Assembly (NCBI GenBank): GCA_045538755.1
Contig: JAZQEC010000044.1
Span: forward strand, 7,495 to 71,494
Direction: 5' to 3'
Origin: UBA1738 sp045538755
Lineage (GTDB): Bacteria; Bacillota; Clostridia; UBA1381
DNA length: 64,000 nucleotides
Position numbers and translations under genes: made by a program. Position 1 is the stretch's first letter; the number at the start of each line of letters is the position of its first letter. The notes beneath the pieces are model-generated. The model did no database searches, was not told the DNA's origin, and saw nothing but the letters and a program-made list of their open reading frames with translations. Positions 1 through 8,202 of this stretch are shown one piece after another.

Positions 1-311
1 ATAACAAGATATTATCATTTAGAAAAGAAAGCATCGCAAGGGCTATTATGGAGAGTGCGGTATGGCTTTTAAAAGAGAAGCTTGATATTTTCAAAAGAAT
101 GGGAATTGAAACAAAGACGGCCGTGATGGTAGGAGGTCCGTCTGCAAGCGTGCTCTATCATAGGTTAATAGGAGAGATTTGCGGTATCGAAGTAAGAGTG
201 CTTCACGGAGCTAGTGCAGGTGCGGTAGGTGCGGCAATGCTTGCAGGTATAGGAACAGGACTTTACAATGATGAGGCAGAGGCGAACGTTATCTGCAACA
301 AGGAGGAGTAA
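1..311 (+). CDS. FGGY-family carbohydrate kinase, C-terminal fragment
   Basis: The reading frame is open from base 3, so this is the 3' end of a gene that starts outside the window. The visible 102 or so residues match the C-terminal ATPase lobe of FGGY sugar kinases (xylulokinase and relatives): an ARAIMES-type helix, the VGGPSAS glycine loop that binds the nucleotide, and the GAAMLAGIGTG segment near the end. The substrate cannot be told from this part. It ends 6 bases before the amidohydrolase ATG, and its last codons contain that gene's AGGAGG ribosome site, so the two are probably one operon for sugar or sugar-acid use. Confidence 0.85.
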   Translation, partial: NKILSFRKESIARAIMESAVWLLKEKLDIFKRMGIETKTAVMVGGPSASVLYHRLIGEICGIEVRVLHGASAGAVGAAMLAGIGTGLYNDEAEANVICNKEE

Positions 312-317
312 AATAAC

Positions 318-1331
318 ATGCTTAATTTCACTTTAACTGATTACGACCGTCAAGTTTATGAAAATGAATTAAAAAATTTTTTGCCTGATGAGTTTTTTGA
401 CTTTCATACTCATATAAATAAACTTTCTTTTGGTACATGGGGAGCACATAACGGCGGTTCAACGTGGACAGATCTTGTATACGATGAACTTACTGCCGAG
501 GAGCTCCTGAAAGTCTATGTCAACCTTTTTCCAAAGCAAAAGGTTACACCTCTTGTATTTGGTGATTGTCTTTGTAACATTGATAAGGTGAATGACTATG
601 TTCGTGATGAGGGAAAGAAAAATGGTTTTCCAACACTATACAGAACATCATATGATATGGATGCCGATGAGCTTGAACATATGGTAAAGCAAGGTGGATT
701 TTTAGGATTAAAGCCATACTTAAGTAATTGCCCTAAATATTTGCCATCAAAAGAAGTTAGGATTTTTGACTTTCTACCCCACGAGCATCTTCGTAAAGCA
801 AATGAAAACAGTTGGATTGTGATGCTGCATATTCCCCGCGACGGAAGACTGAAGGACAAGGTAAATATAGCACAGCTTATGGAAATAGAGGAAAAATATC
901 CCAATGTTAAGCTTATTGTGGCACATATCGGCAGGGCATATTCAAAAGAGGATATTGGTAACGCTTTTGATATTTTGGGTAAGACAAAAAATATGTATTT
1001 TGACTTTACTGCAAATTTGTGCGATGATGCTATAAAGGCTTGTATTGAAGCTGTGGGTGCAAAAAGACTTATATTTGGTTCTGATTTACCGATTGCGGCT
1101 ATGCGTATGTACAGAATTGTTGAAAATGGTGTGTATTATAATGTTGTGCCTCGAAATCTTTACGGAAATGTTAAAGATGAGCCACATATGCGTGAAACCG
1201 ACGAAAAAGATGTAACATTAATGATATACGAGCAGCTGCGTGCAATGAAAAGGGTTGCACAAGAGCTAGCGCTTAAGGACAGTGATATTGAAGACATTCT
1301 TTGTAATAATGCGAAGAGACTTATTGGATGA
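318..1331 (+). CDS. Amidohydrolase-family metal-dependent hydrolase
   Basis: A 337-residue TIM-barrel hydrolase of the Amidohydro_2 (COG2159) type. The HTH metal motif is at residues 30-32 (DFHTH), a second His lies in VAHIGRAYS, and the late catalytic Asp is in FGSDLP. These fit a mononuclear or binuclear metal site; the substrate is unknown. An AGGAGG site lies inside the preceding kinase gene, 11 bases upstream of the ATG. The pairing with a sugar kinase suggests a carbohydrate or sugar-acid degradation operon, which is inference. A strong terminator follows directly. Confidence 0.75.
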   Translation: MLNFTLTDYDRQVYENELKNFLPDEFFDFHTHINKLSFGTWGAHNGGSTWTDLVYDELTAEELLKVYVNLFPKQKVTPLVFGDCLCNIDKVNDYVRDEGKKNGFPTLYRTSYDMDADELEHMVKQGGFLGLKPYLSNCPKYLPSKEVRIFDFLPHEHLRKANENSWIVMLHIPRDGRLKDKVNIAQLMEIEEKYPNVKLIVAHIGRAYSKEDIGNAFDILGKTKNMYFDFTANLCDDAIKACIEAVGAKRLIFGSDLPIAAMRMYRIVENGVYYNVVPRNLYGNVKDEPHMRETDEKDVTLMIYEQLRAMKRVAQELALKDSDIEDILCNNAKRLIG

Positions 1332-1333
1332 AT

Positions 1334-1380
1334 AACACCTGATATTTGAACTATTAATGTTAAATATCAGGTGTTTTCTT
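1334..1380 (+). terminator. Rho-independent terminator after the amidohydrolase
   Basis: A perfect 14-bp stem (1334-1347 with 1362-1375), a 14-base loop and a T-rich tail TTTTCTT. It begins three bases after the stop codon and closes the kinase/amidohydrolase operon. Confidence 0.9.
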
Positions 1381-1488
1381 ATGCCCAAAATCCTTGGTTT
1401 TAATGGAGAGTTAGGCATTTTACTATATAAAGGCCATATTCTACACTTTTTTGAAAAAATGCTGATTTTATAATCAAAACAGAGAATT

Positions 1489-1737
1489 TTATGGATTTGA
1501 ACCAGAAGTGTCATTATTAACTGCTTGAAATTTCCGTAATCTATCGTAATATTGTGCTTCGAATTTGTTGGGTGTCATGTATCGAAGAATTGAATGTGGT
1601 CTTTTTTCGTTATAGAAAAGTATGTACTTATTTATCCTTCGTTTCATTTCTTCGGCAGATTTGTATTCGTAGCGATATAACTCTTCTTGCTTAAAGTTGC
1701 TGAAAAACGATTCACAAACAGCATTGTCGTATAGATG
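1489..1737 (-). pseudogene. IS3-family transposase (OrfB/DDE) C-terminal remnant
   Basis: The minus strand is open for 83 codons between a stop at 1738-1740 and one at 1489-1491. The translation contains YDNAVCESFFSNFKQEELY, then FYNEKRPHSIL and MTPNKFE, the end of the DDE (rve) domain of IS3/IS150-type transposases including the final catalytic Glu. There is no start codon, the first two thirds of the domain are missing, and no terminal inverted repeat was recognised. It is a decayed insertion-sequence relic lying immediately upstream of the sigK promoter region. Confidence 0.85.
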
Positions 1738-1762
1738 TCATAATAAGTACGCTGATACAAGC

Positions 1763-1790
1763 ACACAAAATTCATATTTTACATATAATA
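1763..1790 (+). promoter_or_regulatory. Possible sigma-K-type promoter of sigK
   Basis: CATATAATA at 1782-1790 fits the sigma-K -10 pattern CATAnnnTA, and an AC dinucleotide lies 17 bases upstream at 1763-1764, the short -35 element of that family. It stands 15 bases before the sigK start codon. Auto-activation of sigK is known in Bacillus. The match is short, so this is only a suggestion. Confidence 0.35.
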
Positions 1791-1805
1791 ACAAGAGGTG
1801 ATTTT

Positions 1806-2489
1806 ATGTCTGAATTTATAATGCAGATATTACAAAACGTTATGCTTCTTTTAGGCTTTGTTGGTGGAGGAAATGCCTTTCCGAAACCGCTTTCTAAGAA
1901 AGAGGAGAGTCATTATTTAAAACTTTGGTCAGAAGGCGATGAAACGGCAAAAAACATTTTAATCGAGCATAATCTAAGGCTAGTTGCGCACATAGCAAAA
2001 AAATATGCAAATGAAAGCAATTTTGACGATTTTGTTTCCATTGGTACGATAGGGCTTATTAAAGGAATAAACACCTTTGATCCGGCAAAGACTTCAAAAC
2101 TGACTACTTACATAGCCAGATGTATTGACAATGAGATTTTAATGACACTTCGTACAGCGAAAAAATCAGCTGGAGAGATTTCTCTTGAAGAATGTATCGG
2201 GACGGACAAGGAAGGTAATAATATGACATTTTCCGATATTCTGCCTTCGGATTCTGATGATATATCAGACATAATTGCACTAAAGATTAACATAAAGAAG
2301 CTGTATGAAGCGATGGAAGAGGTTTTGACGCCTGACGAAAAAAACATAATTTGCTGGCGATATGGTCTTGATAATAAAAAAAGAAAAACCCAGAAGGAAA
2401 TTTCTGAAATACTTGGAATTTCTCGTTCGTATGTATCACGTATTGAGAAGCGTGCAATAAAAAAGCTGTCTGAGAAAATTGAGGAATAG
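1806..2489 (+). CDS. sigK: RNA polymerase sporulation sigma factor SigK (pro-form)
   Basis: A 227-residue sigma-70 family factor for late mother-cell transcription during sporulation. A hydrophobic pro-sequence of about 20 residues (QNVMLLLGFVGG) precedes AFPKPLS, the junction region of pro-sigma-K. Then come region 2 with IEHNLRLVAHIAKKY and FVSIGTIGLIKGI, and region 4 with a HTH (TQKEISEILGISRSYVSRIEKRAI). The gene is continuous, with no skin-type insertion. The start is set by GAGGTG 8 bases upstream. gpr follows after 47 bases, so the two sporulation genes may be co-transcribed. Confidence 0.93.
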   Translation: MSEFIMQILQNVMLLLGFVGGGNAFPKPLSKKEESHYLKLWSEGDETAKNILIEHNLRLVAHIAKKYANESNFDDFVSIGTIGLIKGINTFDPAKTSKLTTYIARCIDNEILMTLRTAKKSAGEISLEECIGTDKEGNNMTFSDILPSDSDDISDIIALKINIKKLYEAMEEVLTPDEKNIICWRYGLDNKKRKTQKEISEILGISRSYVSRIEKRAIKKLSEKIEE

Positions 2490-2536
2490 TTTTTGAATTT
2501 GATGCCGAAAATATACATATGAAGGGAGCGTGCAAA

Positions 2537-3472
2537 ATGGAAAATATAAGAACAGACTTGGCACTTGAAGCGCACGAAATGGTCAAAGAAGCTGAAGAAA
2601 ATCATTTGGACGGAATCGATGTTGAGGAAAGCCATAAGGGCGGTGTAAGTATTACGGTTATAAAAATCACAAATAAAAAGGGTGAAAAAATTTTAGGTAA
2701 GCCTATGGGAACATATATAACTGTTGAAGCACCGGAGCTGAAATTTTCAAATGATGTTTATGAAAAAACTTGCATCGCAGTAGCGGAGCAGATACGCAGA
2801 ATTTGCAGTATTAATGAAAAAACCAAAACTCTTGTTGTGGGGCTTGGAAACAAGCTTATAACACCTGATGCGTTGGGACCTGAAGTAGTATCGAAGTTGA
2901 TGGTTACTAATCACATAAAAAAGCATTTGAACATTTTAGATGATTCATACAGCTCTGTTTGCGCTATCGTGCCGGGCGTACTGGGAACAACGGGTATAGA
3001 AACCACAGATATTATAAAGGGTGTTGTAGACAAGATAAAGCCTGAGCTTGTTATTGCTGTTGATGCCCTTGCCGCGCGAAGTATTGACCGCATTTCCACA
3101 ACTGTTCAAATTTCTGATACCGGTATAAATCCGGGTTCTGGCGTTGAAAACAAACGTGAAGGCATAAACGAAGAAAGTATTGGGACAAAAGTAATTGCAA
3201 TAGGAGTACCGACGGTAGTTGATGCGGCAACGATTGCGTCAGACAGTATCGACCTTGCAATCTCAGAAAGCGAAGAATTGACAAGTATTTCAGGTATTGA
3301 CAAACGCAGAGTAATTCAAAAAGCCTTAACTAAAAATGCAGGGAATATGATGGTTACGCCAAAAGATATAGATTTGGTAATAGAACGTGCGGCAAAAACT
3401 GTGGCAAACGGAATAAATCTGGCTCTTCATAAGGATCTTTCTTTTGAAGATATTGAAAGTTATGTGGGATAA
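2537..3472 (+). CDS. gpr: GPR germination endopeptidase
   Basis: A 311-residue spore protease that degrades small acid-soluble proteins at germination (peptidase family A25). Recognisable segments are MENIRTDLALEAHE at the N-terminus, the VVGLGN(K)xITPDALGP core, VPGVLGTTGIET and VAVDALAARS. The N-terminal stretch up to the family's self-cleavage zone is present, so it is probably made as a zymogen. The ATG at 2537 was preferred over 2519 because AGGGAG lies 8 bases before it and the family begins this way. It follows sigK. Confidence 0.93.
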   Translation: MENIRTDLALEAHEMVKEAEENHLDGIDVEESHKGGVSITVIKITNKKGEKILGKPMGTYITVEAPELKFSNDVYEKTCIAVAEQIRRICSINEKTKTLVVGLGNKLITPDALGPEVVSKLMVTNHIKKHLNILDDSYSSVCAIVPGVLGTTGIETTDIIKGVVDKIKPELVIAVDALAARSIDRISTTVQISDTGINPGSGVENKREGINEESIGTKVIAIGVPTVVDAATIASDSIDLAISESEELTSISGIDKRRVIQKALTKNAGNMMVTPKDIDLVIERAAKTVANGINLALHKDLSFEDIESYVG

Positions 3473-3534
3473 TTGTTGACATTAGTACGATTTCAGGTTA
3501 AAATATTTATATTATGGGTAAAGGAGAAAAAAGA

Positions 3535-4797
3535 ATGTTAAAGGTTATCCCTATAAATGACAATATAACACTTAACTATATTCCGATGAATAAGCTGAAA
3601 ACTACATCTGTAGGACTATATATTCACAGAAACCTTAAAAAGGAAGAAGCCTCAAAAAATGCAATTTTGCCGCATATTTTAAAGCGTGGCTGCAAGATGT
3701 GCAAAAATACTGCAGAAATTGCACACTACCTTGAAAATCTTTATGGTGCAAAATTTTCTGCAGGCATCTCAAAACGAGGTGAAGACCATCTTTTATGCTT
3801 TGATTTTGAAAGTATATCGGACAAATATGCACCAAACGGCGAAAAGTTGACAGGCGGAGTTGTAAAATTAATGCTGGCGCTTGTTTTTGATACACTTGAT
3901 GAGTTTGATAAGGAAGTTTTTGAACAGGAACGAACAAATTCCATTACAAAAATCGAGAATATTATAAATGATAAGCGTATTTATGCAAATTATCGTTGTC
4001 AGGAGGAAATGACAAAAGGCGATAGATTTGCAGTTCCTCGTCTGGGATATGTAGAAGATATGAAAACAATGACTCCTTGTGAGCTTTATGAATATTACAA
4101 GGAAATTGTTGTAAGTTCGCGCATTGATATTTTTGTGTGCGGTGATACAAACATAAACGAAATTGAATCAGAAATCAAAAATGCTGTAAGTGAATTTGAG
4201 TTTAAAAAGGCAGAAATGCCGCAAAGTACAATCATCAAAAAGAGTGCACAGGTTAAAAATGTAACCGAAAGATTAAATGTTACGCAGGGAAAACTGGCGA
4301 TGGGCTTTTTAACTGATATGAGGGCGACAGACAGCGAATATTTTGCGCTTTTGGTTGCGAACGCTGTTTTTGGTGGCGGAGCACAGAGTAAGCTTTTTAA
4401 TAACGTCCGTGAAAAATTAAGCCTTGCATACTATGCAGGCTCTTTCCTTGACAGATACAAAGGCTTTATGATGGTAAATGCGGGAATTGAATTCCAAAAT
4501 TTTGAAAAGACATATTCTGAAATAATGGCACAGCTTGAAGAAATGAAAAACGGCAATATAACAGACTTTGAGATTGAGTCAAGTAAGGGCTTTTTAATAA
4601 ACAGTCTTAACTCTTATTATGATGACCAACATTCACTTATATCCTTTTACTTGGGTGAGAAAATTGGACAGACTTTTGCAGATATTGACCAATGTATCGA
4701 GCGCATTAAGATTGTTACAAAGGAAGATGTGGCAAAAGCGATGTCAAAGGTACGTCTTGATACCGTGTATTTTCTTTCAGGAAAGGAGGAGCAGTGA
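3535..4797 (+). CDS. yfmF: M16-family peptidase-like protein YfmF (EF-P modification associated)
   Basis: A 420-residue two-lobed M16 fold protein. The first lobe reads HILKRGCKMCKNTAEIAHYLENLYGA, where the inverted zinc motif HxxEH of active M16 enzymes is absent, so this is the non-catalytic partner. The second lobe has the typical NAVFGGGAQSKLFNNVREKLSLAYYAGS. In Bacillus, yfmF and yfmH lie together and are annotated as associated with EF-P 5-aminopentanol modification. The ATG at 3535 follows AAAGGAG; the upstream in-frame ATG at 3514 lacks such a site. It overlaps the next gene by one base (TGATG). Confidence 0.85.
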   Translation: MLKVIPINDNITLNYIPMNKLKTTSVGLYIHRNLKKEEASKNAILPHILKRGCKMCKNTAEIAHYLENLYGAKFSAGISKRGEDHLLCFDFESISDKYAPNGEKLTGGVVKLMLALVFDTLDEFDKEVFEQERTNSITKIENIINDKRIYANYRCQEEMTKGDRFAVPRLGYVEDMKTMTPCELYEYYKEIVVSSRIDIFVCGDTNINEIESEIKNAVSEFEFKKAEMPQSTIIKKSAQVKNVTERLNVTQGKLAMGFLTDMRATDSEYFALLVANAVFGGGAQSKLFNNVREKLSLAYYAGSFLDRYKGFMMVNAGIEFQNFEKTYSEIMAQLEEMKNGNITDFEIESSKGFLINSLNSYYDDQHSLISFYLGEKIGQTFADIDQCIERIKIVTKEDVAKAMSKVRLDTVYFLSGKEEQ

Positions 4798-6080
4798 TGG
4801 AGCGATTATATGATAAACTGACGGGCGAAAGTGTCTATTTCAAAAAGCACGAAAGCGGTCTTATGATTTATATTATGCCGAGAAAGGGTTATAGTTCAAG
4901 CTATGCCATTTTCGGTACAAGGTACGGCTCTGTGGACTCGGAATTTGTTGTTCCGGGCGAAAAAGAAGTAACTAAGGTCCCTGACGGAATTGCACACTAT
5001 CTTGAACATAAAATGTTTGACCAGCCTGACGGAAGCAATGTATTTGACCGATTTTCAAAATACGGCGGCGAGGCGAATGCGTTTACAAGCTTCAATATGA
5101 CAGCATACCTGTTTTCTGCGACGGGACATTTTTATGAAAACCTTGAAACCTTGATGGACTATGTTCAGTCGCCTTATTTCACAAAGGAAAGTGTGGAAAA
5201 GGAACAGGGAATTATTGGACAGGAAATCAGAATGTATGATGATAATGCGCCTTGGAGACTGTTCTTTAACTTTTTAGGTCTTTTATATAACAACAACCCT
5301 GTAAAACTGGATATTGCAGGTACTGTTGAAAGTATTGCAAAGATTGATGAAAAGCTTCTTTATAAATGTTATAACACATTCTACAACCTTTCAAATATGA
5401 CGTTATTTGTGACAGGCGATTTGAATGTGGAAAAAACGTTAAAGGTCATTGAGAGAAATATCAAAAATAATGAGCCGTTTACGGAAGAGATAAAGCGCAT
5501 TTATCCTGAAGAACCAAAGGCTGTGGCAGGAAAGTATAAGGAACAGGCGATCAGTGTTGCAACACCTATGTTTATGATGGGTTGGAAGGATAACAATGTA
5601 GGTTATTCGGGAAAACCGCTTCTAAAAAAGTCAATCGAAATGGAAATAATCACCGAAATGTTGTTTGGCAAAGGTTCCAAGCTTTATAACGAGCTTTATA
5701 ATGAAGGTCTTATAAACCAGAATTTTTCTTTTGAGTATTCACCGCAGATAAACTACGGCTATACTGCGATTGAAGGAGAAAGCAAAGAACCTGAAAAAGT
5801 GCATAAGAAAATCACTGACTATATTGAAAATTTAAGAAAAACAGGGCTTTGTGAGTCTGATTTTGACAGAATTAAAAAGGTTATATGGGGCGATTTTATA
5901 CGTTCTTATAATGATATAGAGGGATATGCACACAGCTTCTTGTCTATGTCTTTTCTCGATATAAGTTATTTTGATTATTTTGAGGAATATAAAAAAATCA
6001 CATTTTCTGACATAGAAAAAAGATTTTTAGAACAGTTTGATAATGCGTACTGCGTTTTATCGGTTATTAAGCCGGAATAA
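4797..6080 (+). CDS. yfmH: M16-family zinc peptidase YfmH
   Basis: A 427-residue M16 peptidase with an intact inverted zinc motif HYLEH (about residues 66-70), followed by the downstream Glu region EQGIIGQEIRMYDD. It is the catalytic partner of the preceding YfmF-like protein. The stop of yfmF and the ATG share one base, with AAAGGAGGA 6 bases upstream, so translational coupling is likely. A GTG three bases earlier (4794) is possible but less likely. Its substrate is unknown; the link to EF-P modification comes from the family's annotation. Confidence 0.87.
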   Translation: MERLYDKLTGESVYFKKHESGLMIYIMPRKGYSSSYAIFGTRYGSVDSEFVVPGEKEVTKVPDGIAHYLEHKMFDQPDGSNVFDRFSKYGGEANAFTSFNMTAYLFSATGHFYENLETLMDYVQSPYFTKESVEKEQGIIGQEIRMYDDNAPWRLFFNFLGLLYNNNPVKLDIAGTVESIAKIDEKLLYKCYNTFYNLSNMTLFVTGDLNVEKTLKVIERNIKNNEPFTEEIKRIYPEEPKAVAGKYKEQAISVATPMFMMGWKDNNVGYSGKPLLKKSIEMEIITEMLFGKGSKLYNELYNEGLINQNFSFEYSPQINYGYTAIEGESKEPEKVHKKITDYIENLRKTGLCESDFDRIKKVIWGDFIRSYNDIEGYAHSFLSMSFLDISYFDYFEEYKKITFSDIEKRFLEQFDNAYCVLSVIKPE

Positions 6081-6110
6081 TCAGTAGTTTGATGAAAGGG
6101 AGACGATAAT

Positions 6111-7901
6111 ATGAAAATTACTGACGATATTAAATATATAGGCGTTAACGACAGGGAAATTGACCTCTTTGAAGGACAATATGTTGTTGAAAACGGAATG
6201 TCGTACAATTCCTATGCTATAATTGACGAAAAAATTGCGATTATGGACACAGTAGATGCAAGATTTACGCACGAGTGGCTTGATAACATAAAATCTATGC
6301 TCGGAGGCCGTAAGCCGGACTATTTGATTGTTCAGCATATGGAGCCGGACCATTCTGCAAATATATTCAATTTTATGAACACATATCCTGATGCAAAGAT
6401 AGTTTCTTCTTCAAAGGCTTTTGTTATGATGAAGCAATTTTTCGGAACTGATTTTGAAGGAAGTCAGGGAGTGGTAGGAGAGGGTGATACACTATCTCTT
6501 GGAAAGCATACACTTACCTTTGTTACGGCACCGATGGTACACTGGCCGGAGGTTATAGTGACTTATGACAGTTTTGACAAGGTGCTTTTTTCTGCCGATG
6601 GCTTCGGCAAATTTGGAGCACTTGATGCAGACGAGGAGTGGGACTGCGAGGCAAGAAGATATTATTTTGGCATCGTAGGTAAGTATGGAGCGCAGGTGCA
6701 GGCACTTCTTAAAAAAGCGGCAGGGCTTGAAATTGATATAATTTGTCCTCTGCATGGGCCTGTTCTTTCAGAAAATCTTGGACACTATTTGAATTTATAT
6801 AATATATGGTCAAGCTATGAGGCAGAAACTGATGGTATTGTTATTGCATACACATCGGTATATGGCGGAACAAAGAAAGCAGCACTTCTTTTGGCAGATA
6901 AGCTTCGTGAGATGGGCTGCCCTAAGGTTTGTGTAAATGACCTTGCAAGATGCGATATGGCGGAAGCTATTGAGGATGCGTTCCGATATGGAAAGCTTGT
7001 TCTTGCGACTACCACATACAATGCGGATATTTTCCCGTTTATGCGTCAGTTTATTGAAGGTCTTACCGAAAGAAACTATCAGAACAGAAAAGTTGCATTT
7101 ATTGAAAACGGTTCATGGGCACCGCTTGCTAATAAGATTATGAAGGGAATGTTCGAAAAGTCGAAAAAGATTACTTTTGCTGAAAATGAGGTTCATATAA
7201 AGTCAGCGCTCAGCAAGGAAAGCAAAAATGAAATTGAGCTTTTGGCTGAGGAACTTTGCCGTGAATATATTGCACAGCAGGGTGAAAACGTGAACAGCAA
7301 TGATATGGAGGCACTTTTTAATATCGGCTACGGACTTTATGTTATAACATCAAATGACGGAGAAAGAGATAACGGACTAATCGTAAACACAGTTACACAG
7401 GTTACAAATACACCAAACAGAATAGCTGTAACGATTGACAAGAAAAATTATTCCCATCATATTATAAAACAGACAGGAAAAATGAATATAAACTGCCTTG
7501 GTGTTGATGCTCCGTTTAAGTTGTTTGAGACCTTTGGATTTAAGAGCGGAAGAACGGAGAATAAGTTTGCGGATATTTCACCGCTATACTCTAAAAACGG
7601 ACTTGCATTCCTGCCGAGATATATTAATTCGTTTATATCATTAAAGGTTGAACAGTATGTAGATGTTGACACTCACGGAATGTTTATCTGTAGTGTAACG
7701 GAAGCAAGAACAATTTCAAATGCAGAAACTATGACTTACACGTATTATCTTGATAACGTAAAGCCAAAGCCTGAAACAGAAGGTAAAAAGGGCTTTGTCT
7801 GCAAAGTTTGCGGATATATCTATGAAGGAGATAAGCTTCCTGATGATATTATATGTCCTTTGTGTAAGCACGGAGCGGCTGATTTTGAACCAATAGAGTA
7901 A
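6111..7901 (+). CDS. Flavodiiron protein with flavin-reductase and rubredoxin domains
   Basis: A 596-residue cytoplasmic oxygen/NO reductase of the flavodiiron (FprA) family. Domain order: metallo-beta-lactamase-type diiron domain with HMEPDHSAN (about residues 80-88), flavodoxin domain starting IVIAYTSVYGGTKKA (about 243), a flavin reductase-like domain (LFNIGYGLYVITS, about 400), and a short C-terminal rubredoxin (CKVCGYIYEG...CPLCK, last 35 residues). The fused reductase and rubredoxin should let one chain carry electrons to the diiron site. It protects anaerobes against oxygen. GAAAGGGAG precedes the ATG and a terminator follows. Confidence 0.92.
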   Translation: MKITDDIKYIGVNDREIDLFEGQYVVENGMSYNSYAIIDEKIAIMDTVDARFTHEWLDNIKSMLGGRKPDYLIVQHMEPDHSANIFNFMNTYPDAKIVSSSKAFVMMKQFFGTDFEGSQGVVGEGDTLSLGKHTLTFVTAPMVHWPEVIVTYDSFDKVLFSADGFGKFGALDADEEWDCEARRYYFGIVGKYGAQVQALLKKAAGLEIDIICPLHGPVLSENLGHYLNLYNIWSSYEAETDGIVIAYTSVYGGTKKAALLLADKLREMGCPKVCVNDLARCDMAEAIEDAFRYGKLVLATTTYNADIFPFMRQFIEGLTERNYQNRKVAFIENGSWAPLANKIMKGMFEKSKKITFAENEVHIKSALSKESKNEIELLAEELCREYIAQQGENVNSNDMEALFNIGYGLYVITSNDGERDNGLIVNTVTQVTNTPNRIAVTIDKKNYSHHIIKQTGKMNINCLGVDAPFKLFETFGFKSGRTENKFADISPLYSKNGLAFLPRYINSFISLKVEQYVDVDTHGMFICSVTEARTISNAETMTYTYYLDNVKPKPETEGKKGFVCKVCGYIYEGDKLPDDIICPLCKHGAADFEPIE

Positions 7902-7907
7902 TAAAAG

Positions 7908-7941
7908 AGGCTGTGGCAATATAATTTGCCACAGCCTTTTT
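7908..7941 (+). terminator. Rho-independent terminator after the flavodiiron gene
   Basis: A perfect 12-bp stem (7908-7919 with 7926-7937), a 6-base loop and a T5 tail, starting 7 bases after the stop codon. Confidence 0.9.
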
Positions 7942-7967
7942 GGGCTGGACGAAAAATAGCGCAGATT

Positions 7968-8052
7968 GGACAAACTGAGCGAAAGAAAGGTGTAACCTTT
8001 CTTTCGGTTACCCGAAGGCGTACGGGGGTACGCCAAGAGGCGAAGTTTGTTC
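7968..8052. repeat. Intergenic three-way-junction structured element
   Basis: An 85-base stretch in the otherwise gene-free interval 7942-8202. Outer arms 7970-7976 and 8044-8050 pair (7 bp). Inside are a perfect 11-bp hairpin (7980-7990 with 7996-8006, 5-base loop) and a perfect 7-bp GC-rich hairpin (8017-8023 with 8028-8034, GGGG loop). No open frame of note covers it. It may be a small RNA or a dispersed palindromic repeat; no second copy was seen in this window. It is more GC-rich than its surroundings. Confidence 0.5.
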
Positions 8053-8073
8053 AAAGCGCAAGGCACTAAAATA

Positions 8074-8103
8074 GAAGAAATCCGTCAAAAGACGAATTTC
8101 TTC
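8074..8103 (-). terminator. Candidate terminator of rqcH
   Basis: A 13-bp hairpin with one mismatch (8074-8086 with 8091-8103, loop AAAA). Read on the minus strand it is followed by a moderately T-rich run (TATTTTAG). It lies 100 bases beyond the rqcH stop, so it may terminate that transcript; the T-tract is weak. Confidence 0.45.
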
Positions 8104-8202
8104 CTTAAGTTTTGCTTTATTTTAATATCACTTATGCAATCTAATGGCGTTTGTTATGCGTTTTTCCTGCCTTATGTGATGTGCGCATTTTGCTACAGCC
8201 CA

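Noticed and set aside
2108..2635. 175-codon open frame opposite sigK and gpr
   Set aside because: It is the antisense shadow of two clear sporulation genes, has no ribosome site, and its translation is Phe/Ser/Ile-rich without domain features.
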